Numbered from the stretch's first letter, positions 1-11,331 are shown. The stretch is 64,000 nt of DNA from Manihot esculenta (GCF_001659605.2 NC_035162.2:5351248-5415247); one strand, 5' to 3'. Numbers and translations: made by a program. The notes: generated by a model from the letters alone, not told the origin.

Positions 1-259
1 TTAAGATCTATTAGATAAAAAAAATTTTATTTTTTATTTTAAATATATAAAATTTTAAATCTTAAATTCTAAATATCAAAAAATATAAAAAATATTTTTT
101 AAAATATATTTTTTATGAAAGAAATGGAGTTTTAAATATTTTTAAAAATCTTATTTTCCTCCTAAACCAAACAGCATTCCTCCTCAAAAACAGTGTCCTC
201 CCTCTCCCGGTAACAATTGCCGGTGGCAATACACCGGAGGATTTGACTGTGCGTTATCC
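1..259. other. AT-rich flank and leader of the sterol desaturase gene
   Basis: The first 150 bases are almost pure A/T and show no coding potential. From about 160 the composition becomes balanced and leads into the start codon at 260, so 160-259 is probably 5' untranslated leader. No convincing TATA box can be singled out in such AT-rich DNA. Confidence 0.4.
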
Positions 260-3178
260 ATGGAAGACAAGTATCTGCACTTATTCTTGGAAGAGACCTC
301 GCTTTATAACAACATCGTGTTGGGCCATCTGCTTCCATCCAGCTGGTGGGTCTCACTTCCCCGCTTCTGCCAGGCGTGGCTACGCAACTATATTGCTGGA
401 AGCCTTCTGTACTTGACTACTGGGTTCCTCTGCTCCTTTTATGTTTATTACCTGAAACGCAACGTCAATCTCCCTAAAGGTATATATGAAATAAGTTATT
501 CGGATTGTTTAGCAGTTCAGTTGTTGAAGTTTGAAACCTTTTTTCTTTCTAAAATTTATTACCATATGAAATTTTATTGCTCCCATTTCTGAATTTACTT
601 TTGTTTTTCCGTTTCAGTTTTCTTATTTACATGTTTATTTTTGGACCTGTGTTGAGAATTTTTAAGCTGATTGATATGATATGATATCTGCCTCCGCATC
701 TTCCTTTGCTGCTTCTTCTTCTTATTTGACGTTTTTTCATATGAGCATAATTTAAAAAATTATTATCAAATCACACGGAATCTTAAAATAATTTCGAAAT
801 TTTAATTTTGAATTCTGTGTGTCAAGAATGTTGTTATCGAACACACTTATTTGATAAAATTTAAAAATATTTTCAAATTCTATGTTTTAAAGAGTTGTGT
901 TTAAATAAGTTATACTGTATGAAATTGTGATGTGAATTCGTTCGACACCAATGATGGCGAACAATGGAGTTAAATACTAATATGGACATGTTCGGCACTC
1001 AAAACATGTTCACCACTTCAAAAAACATGCATGGCCACATGCATAGTCATGCATGTATGAGACTCATGACTGCATGCATGTGGGCCGAAGACTTTTCTTT
1101 CGCATGCAGATTTACGGACCTGCATGCACAGAAAATTAAAAAACTTAAACAATAAATAATATTAATATTTATCTTTTTATATATTATTATAATAAAAAAA
1201 TTATTAATAATTTTAAATTAATTAAAAAATTTTGTACGATGAATTAAATAATTTCAGATTTTAATTTATTATATTTAAAAAAAATAAATTTTATTAACTT
1301 TTTAATTATATTTATTTTAAAAATATTAAATTTTATTAAATATTAAAAAAATATTCAAAAAAACTTAAACATAAAATATTATTATTAATACTCATCATTT
1401 TATATTTTATTATAATATAAAAAATAAAATATTTAAAATTATAAAATAATTTAATAAAATTATAATATGGTTGATTTTAAATTATTATATTTTTTCAAAA
1501 ATAAATATTTATTTATTTTTAAGATATAAGTTTATATAAAAATAAATTTAAATTTTTTTTAATTTAATTGTTTAATTGATGGGGATTTTAATTTTTAAAA
1601 AACTTTATTTTTTAATATCTTATATACAAATATTAATTTATTAATTTTTTTACAAATTTAAGAATTAATTAATACATTTTTTAAAATTATAAAAATTACA
1701 TACATTATTATTTCAAATTTCTTATGAGGACCAGTGAGAATTCTTTGCAACTTCTAACTTCTAAAAGAATTACTTCACAAGGATTATAATTTTTTTTAAT
1801 TATTTTATAATTTTAAATATTTTATTTTTTATATTATAATAAAATATAAAATGATTTATATTATATAAAATATAAAATGATGAGTAATAATAATAATATT
1901 TTATGTTTAAGTTTTTTAAAATATTTTTTAAATATTTAATAAAATTTAATATTTTTAAAATAAATATAATTAAAAAGTTAATAAAATTTAAATTTTTTTA
2001 AAATATAATAAATTAAAATTCGAAATTATTTAATCCATCTTATAAATTTTTTTAATTAATTTAAAATTATTAATAATTTTTTTATATTATAATAATATAT
2101 AAAGCGCCGGAGTATTAATATTATTTATTGATTAAGTTTTTTACGTTTCCTGTGCATACAGGTCCGTAAACCTGCATGCGAAAGCCGAAGACTATTCTTT
2201 TAATGCATTTTCCCTGCATGACTACATGCATGTAGTCATGAGTCTCATGCATGCATGTACAGAGTGCCGAACATGTCCACATGAATTTCAGGCTCTGTTG
2301 TTCGGCAACAATGGTGACGATGTTGTTCAGCTATGATTGCATGCCGAACAAAGGATTGTTAGGCATTCACGGTGCCTAACACACTAACACAACTTTTACA
2401 GAATTCGAAAATATTTTCAAATTGATTTGATAATAATTTTTTAAATTATGCACTCTTTCAATTTCCTTAGCTAGCATACTGGCATGAGCTATTGAATGTT
2501 TTGCAGATGCCGTTCCTACAACAAAAGTCATGCTGTTGCAAATATATGTGTCTATGAAGGCCATGCCATGGTACTGTGCACTCCCATCAGTTTCAGAGTA
2601 CATGGTTGAAAAAGGGTGGACGAAATGTTTTGCGAGAGTTTCTGATGTTGGCTGGCTTGCTTACATCGCGTCTTTAATTGCGTATCTTGTTGTTGTGGAG
2701 TTTTTGGTTTACTGGGCGCACAGAGAAATGCACGATATAAAGCCTCTCTACAAGTATCTTCATGTAACTCATCACAAGTATAACAAGCGCAATATTCTTT
2801 CTCCCTTTGCAGGTAATTTCTAATTCAATTCAATTCTACTACCATTTTCATTTGCAAAAGGAGATTAATTGGTTTGTTTTAGGTATGGCATTTCAACCGC
2901 TCGATGGAGTAGTGCAAGCAGTCCCCCATGTTATAGCTTTGTTCATCGTTCCCACACATTTTAGGTCACATATAGCTCTCTTTTTCGCAGAGGCCATATG
3001 GACAGCAAATATTCATGATTGTATCCATGGCAAGGTATGGCCTATTATGGGTGCCGGCTATCACACAATCCATCATACAACAAATCGGCACAATTATGGC
3101 CATTACACCATATGGATGGATTGGATGCTAGGTACCCTTCGTGATCCTAAGGAAGATGCATTTCAGAAGGCCAGGTGA
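260..3178 (+). CDS. STE1: Delta7-sterol C-5(6)-desaturase (STE1/DWF7 type)
   Basis: Spliced gene with exons 260-479, 2507-2812 and 2883-3178. Phases agree at both junctions and give 273 residues, the usual length for this family. The enzyme introduces the C5-C6 double bond into episterol-type sterols in the endoplasmic reticulum, upstream of campesterol and brassinosteroids. The three histidine boxes of the fatty-acid hydroxylase/sterol desaturase superfamily are visible: HREMH, HVTHH and HTIHH. The N-terminus (ETSLYN...VLGHLLP) and the segment HVIALFIVP...HDCIHG are characteristic of plant STE1. Several hydrophobic membrane segments are present. There is no frame disruption. Intron 1 (480-2506) is unusually long because it contains a foldback element, and intron 2 is only 70 bp. 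It is probably functional; expression could be affected by the intronic insertion. Confidence 0.93.
745..2451. mobile_element. Foldback (long inverted-repeat) element in intron 1 of the desaturase gene
   Basis: The termini GCATAATTTAAAAAATTATT at 745 and its complement ending at 2451 form a roughly 29-bp perfect inverted repeat. Further in, the arms remain inverted copies: the CATGCATG-rich block at about 1025-1135 pairs with 2150-2270, and the AT-rich arms at about 1140-1450 pair with 1790-2110, around a unique centre near 1700-1790. There is no coding capacity. Short motifs in the outer arms (GTTCGACACC, TGGCGAAC, GTTCGGC) resemble the hairpin motifs in the MULE termini at 5002-11772. This suggests a non-autonomous MULE-like or foldback element. 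The direct repeats flanking it are imperfect (only TTTCA-like), so the exact ends are tentative. Confidence 0.7.
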
Positions 3179-3289
3179 TACACAGTTTAGCCTTCAAATA
3201 ATTGTTGAGTGCTTTAATTTGTTGGTAGTGTTGGAAGAATAATTTGAAATGTTGGTCTCTCAGTTATGTGTGTTTAGTAAATTAAGCAT

Positions 3290-4110
3290 GTCGTCTCAAA
3301 TCAATTAAATAACTAAAAAGGGGTGAATTGATCACTTTTATCAATTTTTCATCTTTTATTTTAAATTTTAATGAAAAATTGAGTTTCTTGATTTTTAGTA
3401 TGAATAGATATTTGTTTAAAACAAATAATTAAAATACTTTTTTGAAATCAAGTTTACAAAATTATCAAATATTGTTAACATTGTGTATGATAATATGAAA
3501 TAAAAATAAAATTAGCAAACTAATTTCAATACATTCTCATCAACATCATTTCAACGTTAAAACATATATCTTGCATAAATATTAAATATTGAATATAAAT
3601 AAATTAAGAATAAGAAAAATCAAACACTACCGGTTTATAATGGTTCAATTAACAACGATCTACATCCACTCAATTAAGAATCTTTCTTTAGTTTTCGCTC
3701 TAGTAAATTTCTTTTACACAATCAAAATAATCTTTACTATAACAACAAGTTTACCAAGTGTTTGTAGACCTTTACACATTTAATCACCTCTCAAACTTTC
3801 ACCTAAACTTTAATGGGTGCGCTAAAAACCTCTATCAAGTGAAAATACACGCTTGATCAATCTTATATAGATTTTAATTCAGAAAGAAATACTCTCGACA
3901 ACTCAAAATAATTACAATAGAATGCTGCTAAAGAGAGAGAAGATTTGACAATAAAAACTAGATTTTTCAATGAAAAGATAGAAGACAAGTTTTCAATATT
4001 CTAAAAAAATCAGTACTTTCATTAAGAATTTATAATGAGAATAGATTTCTTAAATAGGTGTTTGAAAATTTTTTCTTTTCAACTGTAATAATAGTTTAAC
4101 TGTAACAAAA
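3290..4110. repeat. Possible degenerate LTR relic downstream of the desaturase gene
   Basis: The order of short blocks here (AGGGGTGAATTG, an AGAAAAATCAA-like stretch, a GGTTCAATTAAC.. GATCTACATCCACTC block) parallels the start of the copia LTR at 53176 (GGGGGTGAATTG, AGAAAAATCAACAC, GGTTCAGCTATCC..CTACGTCC). The resemblance is weak and read by eye. The rest of 3179-4865 is AT-rich, without a gene. Confidence 0.3.
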
Positions 4111-5001
4111 TTTTGAAAAACTACAGGACGTAGATGTGCATGCTGAAATAGTAAACTTATAAATTGAAAGTAGTTAGTCAAAATAAATGTAAACATAGAT
4201 ATCTAAATTTATACTGCATCTAAACTTAGATATCTAATTTTAGTTTTTGAAAAATTTAAATAAGTTAATTTTAGTAAACTTCAAAATATTATTCTTTCAA
4301 TTTTAAAAATAAAAATTCATTTTTCAAAAAACATTTAAATTGAATGAGAGTAAAATTTTTAAGATTTAATATTGGTATATCAAATCACTCACTCTATTAT
4401 ATCTAATACTAAAAATATACTTAACTTTTATTATATCTAATACTAAAAATATACTTAACTTTTATTGCTTTGATTTATCTTGTATTATTTAAGAGACTTT
4501 TTTTTTATTGCGATACTTTTCTAAATTCATCAATATCTGGATATCACACTTTTAACTTTTACGCATTAAAAATTAGTTAAATATATATATTTATTAAATT
4601 TTGATATTATTAAAACCAAACTCTACATGTGTGTAATCATGTGAATATATATCATTATAATATAAGTCATGAATTATTTATAAATAGATACATTAACTGT
4701 AGAATTGAAAAGTTATATAATCTATTATGTATATATAAAGGTCAATTATTATTTAATATCTAAATATTAGTAAATTCATTAATTAGTTTTTATAATTCTT
4801 AAAACCAATTAAAATGTTTCTCGTGATCCTTAAATACTATAGTTAGATAATACCCTTAAATGTCTCCAGCTTATTACTCCCTTTAGTCCCTCCTAATTTT
4901 TCGATCATCTCGATTATCGGCAACTTTTTATGGCTCCGCAAATCCTTCACCGAACTTAAGCACATCATTTGTTCCCTCCACGCCAAGTTCGGCCTTATTA
5001 G

Positions 5002-5400
5002 AGCATTTTTTCAAATCATGCAAAAATGAAAAAATATTTTAAAAAACATGCAGGATCCGAAAATATTTTCGGATCCTGTATGTCAACGCAGCGTGTTCGC
5101 CGGTCATATTGGCGAACACGCTTGTTCGACACCCATGGTGTCGAATAAGGGAGAGTTCGACACCATGAGTGTCGAACGATGCTTTGCTGAGCTTGTTCGC
5201 CACTATGAGTGGCGAACAAGCTCGTCCGGGCCACGGGAGCAGTGCAATCTGCTCCCGTGGCACGCCAGCTTGGCGGAAAGAATTGTTCGCCACTTAAAGT
5301 GGCGAACAATTCTGCTGCGTGGCATGTTCGCCATCCAAGGTGGCGAACATGCACTAGCCTCGTCAGGAATCCCTGACAAGGGTTGACTGGCGAACACTTT
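5002..5400. repeat. Left TIR of the MULE: serial hairpin array
   Basis: About 400 bp made almost entirely of consecutive inverted repeats: 5051-5078 (28-bp perfect palindrome), 5091-5121 (11-bp stem), 5125-5145 (9-bp stem), 5155-5177 (9-bp), 5189-5223 (16-bp stem, 3-nt loop), 5230-5261 (13-bp stem), 5263-5275 (5-bp), 5279-5313 (16-bp stem, 3-nt loop), 5322-5352 (about 13-bp stem, one mismatch) and 5359-5374 (6-bp). Most stems contain TTCGCCA/TGGCGAA or TTCGACAC/GTGTCGAA. Overlapping open frames here exist only because the repeats lack stops. Confidence 0.9.
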
Positions 5401-6200
5401 TTTCACATGCATGCAGTTGCATGCATGTGATACCACACGCTGGCGAACAAATTCTTGTAAAAATAAAATTTTTAAAATAAATATATATTTAAAAAATTTA
5501 AAAAAATTAATAAAATTTTATACTAAATTAAAATATATTTATTGATATTAATTAAAATATATTAATATTAAATTTATTTTGTATACTTAAAATTATATAT
5601 TTTTTAATTATCAATCAATTAATAACTTATTTTTAATTTTATTATAAAATTAATTTTTAATAATATTATTGTTATAATATTTAAATTTAAATTATCTAAT
5701 CTATTATATATTTTAAAATTAAAATATTTTATAAATTTAAATAGTGTATGAAAAGTGTTCGCCACTTCTAGTGGCGAACACTTTTTTCACATGCATGCAA
5801 TTGCATGCATGTGAATTGCATGCATGTGATACCACAGGAATTTGTTCACATGAATTTGTTCGCTGGCGATGATGGCGAATAAATTCTTGTAAAAATAAAA
5901 TTTTTAAAATAAATATATATTTAAAAAATTTAGAAAAATTAATAAAATTTTATACTAAATTAAAATATATTTATTGATATTAATTAAAATATATTAATAA
6001 TAAATTTATTTTGTATACTTAAAATTATATATTTTTTAATCATCAATCAATTAATAACTTATTTCTAATTTTATTATAAAATTAATTTTTAATAATATTA
6101 TTATTATAATATTTAAATTTAAATTATCTAATCTATTATTTAGTAAATTTATAAATTTTAAAATTAAAATATTTTATAAATTTAAATAGTGTATGAAAAA
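5391..6200. repeat. Two-copy direct tandem repeat (about 382-bp period) inside the left end of the MULE
   Basis: The block starting GGCGAACACTTTTTTCACATG near 5391 and running into an AT-rich tail (AATTCTTGTAAAAATAAAA...) recurs from about 5774, with the same tail to about 6200. Each copy contains a CATGCATG palindromic core (5403-5430 is a 13-bp stem with a 2-nt loop). The second copy is preceded by a complete hairpin at 5751-5785 (16-bp stem). Confidence 0.85.
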
Positions 6201-6410
6201 ATTATTTATTATTAAAATATTATATATATAAATTTTTATTTTTAAAAAATTAAAATTTATTATACTGTTAAAAATAAAATTTAATATTTTTAAAATAAAT
6301 ATAAATTAAGAGATAATAAAATTTATATTTTTTAAAAATATTTAATATATTAATAATTTTTATTTTAAAATTATTTTAATAAAATAATTTTATTTTTTTA
6401 TTTTGAAATA

Positions 6411-6590
6411 GTGCCGAATAGCGGATGCAGGGCCGTACCCTGCATGCACGCAGGGGCATGCATGTGGCCCTACATGCATGCTGGCGAAGAGCTGATGCAG
6501 GGCCGTACCCTGCATGCATGCAGGGGCATGCATGTGGCCCTTTACAGCCCGTGAGTCTAGTTCGACAGTGGTGGTGTCGAACTAGAACCC
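6411..6590. repeat. Duplicated GC-rich hairpin block upstream of mudrA
   Basis: A unit of about 69 bp (GATGCAGGGCCGTACCCTGC followed by GCAGGGGCATGCATGTGGCCC) occurs twice, near 6424 and 6493. It is followed by a hairpin at 6557-6585, with an 11-bp stem of CTAGTTCGACA and its complement. The TTCGACA stem matches the TIR motif, so it may be a further transposase-binding or fold-back site next to the promoter. Confidence 0.75.
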
Positions 6591-6596
6591 ATCTTC

Positions 6597-6951
6597 GCCT
6601 ATAAATTCTCCCACCATTCACCCCCCAATCGCCAATCATCTCTATCTCTTTATACATCACTTTTATTTTCGGTCTCTCTATAAATTATTCTACCAATTAA
6701 ACCCCAATCAACAATCACTCCTACTAATTACTCTATTACTCTATACATCACTTCCATTTCAAGTTTCTCTATAAATTATTCCACCAATCACCCCCCAATC
6801 ACAAATCACGCATACTAATCACTCTATCCCTCTATACATCATTTTCATTTCCGGTTTCTCTATAAATTATAAATTAGTCAAAATTTACATTTTATCTCAC
6901 AAAAATTTTATTTCTACTCTTATTGATTCGAATACAAAAGAAGATACGCAG
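6597..6951 (+). promoter_or_regulatory. Tandemly repeated TATA-containing promoter region and leader of mudrA
   Basis: A unit of about 80-92 bp starting CTATAAATT and continuing with CACCCCCCAATC-, ACTCTAT- and ATACATCA-type blocks is repeated at about 6599, 6679, 6770 and 6860. Each copy carries a TATAAATT box. A GT donor at 6952 (GCAG/GTAAGT) and an AG acceptor just before 7040 indicate a leader intron, which places the transposase ATG at 7044. The copies are inferred to be alternative core promoters. Confidence 0.55.
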
Positions 6952-7043
6952 GTAAGTTTTAAATATTTTATATTCTACTTTTTTTTTTATGTATATAGTA
7001 AATGGTGGTAAAATTATTTATTATTAATTTTTTTTGCAGAGAA

Positions 7044-9206
7044 ATGGCACTTCCTGCATACGCTAATATTCATTGGGATGGTAATGTTATAAATAATTGT
7101 AATGGTTACGATTATGATGGAGGTTTTTCAAAGATTATTTCATTGGGTAAACGGATAAGTTTTAATCAATTGGTCGGTAAAATTGCTCGTGCAATTGAAT
7201 TATCCGAGAATAATGAATTTATAGAGACGATTAGTTTTAGAAAGCCTACAATTGTGGATGGATCCTTACAATTTGAATGTATGGAGATATGGGGTGAAGA
7301 TGATGTGTCTAGTATGTTTAATTACTTGTATCAAATTGGTGGTATACCCGGTATAGAAATATATATTAAGATACTTCGTTGTGTTGATACTACAAATGAG
7401 GATGCTGATATTGGTCCATCTGGAACTGCTGTTGTATCAAATGATGAACCATGTGAAGAGTAAAATGTAGTTGATGATTATGGTTTATGTGATAGTCTTG
7501 CAGGGCCGTCATTTAATTTATCCGATACAGTAGAGAATGAGGACGAGGACGAGTACGAGGATGAGGACGACGATGATTCATGGATGTCTACTGAGGATGA
7601 TGATGATGATGATGATAATGGACAGGAGGATATTGGGAGTGAGTCTCGATATTACAACACACAATTTCCTAATCCTGTTGTGCCTGTTGTTCATCCTCCG
7701 CCATATGCAGAAATAGACTTCGATTTGCTGAGGGTGGATCCTTATGATAAGCCAGAAGGTCGTTACTTTTGGGATCCTTCTAAAGAGTTTTCAGTTGGGA
7801 TGATATTTTCTTCGAGAGATGCAGTGGCTGCGGCTGCAAAAGAATATCATCTAAGACATCACCATCAATTCTGTTATCATGAAACAAGGGAGAAGACGTA
7901 TTCTATAAAGTGTAAAGACAAAGACAGTGGATGTGCATGGAGACTTCGAGCATCCAAGAAAGAAGGGGAGGATGTATGGAAAATTACGAGATATAATGGA
8001 CCGCACACGTGTACAAATCCTCAGGTAACAAAAAACCATAGCCAATTGGATGAGAATTTCATTTGTTCATTCATATTTGCATTAATTGAACAGCAGCCCG
8101 ATATAAAAATTGCTGCCCTACAAACTGAAGTGCGGGATAAATTTGGGTACGAGCCGTCTTATCAGAAAACATGAAAAGCTAAGCAGAAGGCAATTGCACG
8201 GCTTTATGGGGGTTGGGATGAATCATACGGTCGTTTGCGTAGATTCATGACTGCTCTTCATCATTTTAACCCAGAAACAGTATACATGATCGAAGATAAT
8301 CCACATTGGATAAATGAGCGATTCAATCCGATGTGTCGTGTATTTGACCGTGTGTTCTGGGCTTTTAAGCAATCGATTGAGGGATTTAAACATTGCAGAC
8401 CTGTTATCTCAATCGATGGGACATTCTTGTACGGAAAATATACCGAATGTATACTGTGTGCAACCGCACTTGATGGAAATAATCAATTATTTCCATTGGC
8501 TTTTGCCATTGTTGATAAGGAGGACGGTGACAATTGGTCATGGTTTATGGATTGCTTAAGGATCTTCGTGACCAATCGAGAAGATTTGTGCGTAATTTCA
8601 GATCGCCATGCTGGAATTCTGAAGGCGATGCAGAAAGATTGGTGGCAACCTCCATCTGGTCATCATCGTTACTGCATCAGACATGTTCTGAGTAATTATA
8701 ATAAGACATTCAAAAATGCAGCAATAAAGGAAGCGTTGCGCAAGGCAGGTATGTGTCATGTTTTAATACAAAGTTTACTTAATATTTTAAATTTAATTTC
8801 ACTTATGACTCGTGGTAATTTAACTTTTATAAACTTGTTATTGATATCAGCAAATGAAAATCAGAAGAGAAAATTTTATGATGCAATGAAAAATATTCGG
8901 GAGGTGCACCCAGAATCATACGATTGGGCAATTAAGATAAATTTAGAGAAATGGACGAGATCGCACGATGGTGGACAGAGGTATGGCGTCATGACAACGA
9001 ACATGGCAGAATCGCTAAACGGCATGATGAAAGGATTTCGGGCGTTGCCAATAACGGCAATGGTCGAAAAAATATTTTTCCAGTGTGTCCATTACTTTGA
9101 TACGCGGAGGACAACATTTTTGGATCAACAAAGCAGATGCTATGTTTTCAGTCAGTATTGTAGTGACACACTGCGTGCTAATGCAGCTCAACGAGTACGT
9201 GGGTGA
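7044..9206 (+). pseudogene. mudrA-like: mudrA-type MULE transposase, decayed and C-terminally truncated
   Basis: The reading runs in one frame from ATG 7044, chosen because it follows the splice acceptor directly. It is broken by two in-frame stops: TAA at 7461-7463 and TGA at 8172-8174. The second stands where a Trp is expected (YQKT-W-KAKQKA). Order: N-terminal segment; an Asp/Glu-rich linker (about 7540-7620); a MuDR DNA-binding zinc finger (about 7760-8010, with CKDKDSGCAWRL and HTC); then the MULE transposase domain (about 8400-9090). The domain has ISIDGTF (first catalytic Asp), VISDRHAGI (second) and MAESLN (likely Glu). A 102-bp intron lies at 8749-8850. The C-terminal SWIM zinc finger is missing because the frame ends after LRANAAQ at the junction with the PMD gene. 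It cannot encode a full transposase. Confidence 0.88.
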
Positions 9207-10168
9207 TGACCTCCGTTATCTGCCTGGCATTACTCCACCTGCACAATATATTGTACTATCAAATATTTCTTCACATATTACAATAACAAAGAAATTTAAA
9301 AATATTAATGTAATAACACATACCTGCTGCCTAGTGGAGCATCATGATGTGGTACTCGTACGGACAGTGTCGGCGAAACTGCTGTGATACGGTCCCATGC
9401 CCATATCTGGAGAATGAACAATGGACCTGCCATTTGCATAACTTCAGGATTTGTCGCCTTACATAACTGTCTGTACAGCCATGCCAAACATGCACCACCC
9501 CAGCTATAATTGCCGGCTTCCTCCAAGTCGGCTAGCAGAGGTAAAAACATAAGGTTCACACGTGAAGCTGATGTATCACTAAAAATAGATCCAATAACCC
9601 TCATGATGTATGCGCGTGCGAACCTCTGCACAACCTCCTCATCGGGGTCATCTGGAAGCTGACTGAACTCCTCAGCTAGCCATACCATCTTCAAGTAACA
9701 ACCTCTTAGGGCACTATTAGGTGGAACGACACCTAATAGTGCCTCACACAACGATGGCCAATGGTGGCGTGAACGCCCTGTAACAGCTGCACCATCGACC
9801 GGCAACCCGGTTATTAACCCTACATCCTGAAGGGTAATGGTCATTTCCCCTTCGGGAAACATAAACGTATGGGTCTCTGGTCGCCACCGCTCCACCAGGG
9901 CACTAATTAGATGCCAATCCAATGCAAAATATCCTAACCGTATTACCCCATAAAATCCAGTTCGTCGCAGGTAAGGTATTATTCGATCCGGAATGTCGTC
10001 CAAATGTAAAATTGTTCCCGTCCTTCTGCAAGCAATTGCCCCAACTTCCATACTTCCTTGCCATATAGCCTCAGACCGATGATCAGCTTGTGCATATAGC
10101 AAGGATGGATCGTTTGGACCCGGTAAAATATAATTACGGCGGTCACGGCGATTGCGTCTTTCCTCCAT
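9178..10168 (-). CDS. Plant mobile domain (PMD, MAIN/MAIL1-like) protein carried by the MULE
   Basis: Exon 1 is 10168-9324 and exon 2 is 9238-9178. GT-AG boundaries and matching phase give 301 residues without internal stops. The aminotransferase-like plant mobile domain is recognisable from IIPYLRRTGFYGVIRLG, LISALVERWRPETHTFMF, GEMTITLQDVGLITGLPVDG, and later SWGGACLAWLYRQLC and PLGSRW across the splice. PMD proteins occur both as host silencing and meristem factors (MAIN, MAIL1) and inside transposons, including MULEs. The end is abnormal: the frame stops shortly after exon 2 begins, at the junction with the antisense mudrA, so the C-terminal region is lost. It is better preserved than mudrA. 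A role in counteracting host silencing is only a guess. Confidence 0.8.
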
Positions 10169-10189
10169 ACCTAATTATGTAAAATTATA

Positions 10190-11100
10190 TACAATATTCA
10201 AACACCAATTATTCACTAAATAACACTACTTCATTTAACAATACAATAATATACATATTTAAAAAATATTATATCAAAAAATCAAAAAATAATTACTACT
10301 AATTCAAAGGTATTCTATCCAAATATCACAATAACTACTATATCCAATAAATGTTTTATAAAATTACATTATTTTATTTTTACAAAATTATTATATTTTA
10401 TTATCATTTTAATTATAATTACATTTACAATATCACACCACAATAAAATATTAAACAGATACACATTAACAAATTTCATTATATTCATAATCACTAACAA
10501 TATTTAAATATCATTTATTCACTAAATAACGGAACATAATTTAACACTACAATAATATACATATTATATAAAAAAAATCACAATAAATACTACTAATTCA
10601 AAAATATTTCATCCAAAAATCACAACAAATATTATATCACATCAAATATTCCATCCTAAAATAACAACAAATATTTTACCCAAAACTCACAACAAATATT
10701 CTATCATAAACTCACAACAAATTTAACACTATTAATCAAAACAATTAAATAAATATTTAATTAATTAATTAATTTAATAATTTTATTAAACATTTTAATT
10801 CAATATTTCAAAAACTGTTAAATTTTATTACATTTTTTTATATTTAATTAAAAAATTAAATTTCATTACATATTACAAATTATTTAAAAAAAACTTAAAC
10901 ATAAAATAAATAATAATATCAAAAAAATTAAAAACGAAATACACGGATGATTTGAAAACTATTATATTAACAATACTATTTATTCTGAAATATCTTATAT
11001 TTTTTAATTTTAAATTTAATATATCTTACTATTTTAATTTATTATTTCATTTTCATATATAAAGTAAAAAAATATATATATATATTTTAAAATTAAAAAA
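10190..11100. repeat. AT-rich interior of the MULE with an approximately 300-bp tandem duplication
   Basis: The block ATTATTCACTAAATAAC ... ACAATAATATACATAT ... TACTACTAATTCAAA occurs near 10206 and again near 10516, with further AAATCACAACAAATATT iterations to about 10730. It lies upstream of the minus-strand PMD gene and has no coding capacity. Up to about 11100 the sequence is A/T only. Confidence 0.65.
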
Positions 11101-11300
11101 AAATTTAGAAAAACCTGATCAACGGTGTGTTGAAGAAGATGTGGTGATCTATGCCAATGCGAAGAGCCGGAGGAGGAGAAGTGAAGAGCCAGAGGAGGAG
11201 AAGTGAAGAGCCGGAGAGGAAAATCAGTGCTGAAGAGGAAGAATGAAAGCTCAAAAGAAAGAGAGGGTGGGAGAGGAAGAATAAATGCCAACGTCTCCCC
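11101..11300 (-). other. Purine-rich leader segment between the PMD gene and the right TIR
   Basis: This GC-richer stretch contains a three-copy short repeat (GAAGAGCCGGAGGAGGAGAA and variants) at about 11160-11222. Its position suggests the 5' transcript region of the PMD gene, which reads leftward; this is inferred from position only. Confidence 0.35.
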
Positions 11301-11331
11301 TATGCATGCAGGCCCACGTGGCTCTGCATGC

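Noticed and set aside
736..2460. A 9-bp target duplication for the intronic foldback element
   Set aside because: The flanks (TTCATATGA and ACTCTTTCA) share only a partial TTTCA; no acceptable duplication was found, so none is claimed.
5016..5436. Several overlapping open frames of 77-112 codons on both strands in the left TIR, and 61-230 codons in the right TIR (11034-11865)
   Set aside because: They arise because the hairpin arrays lack stop codons; all strands and frames are open, they contain the same Phe-Ala/Arg-Thr repeats, and no domain is present.
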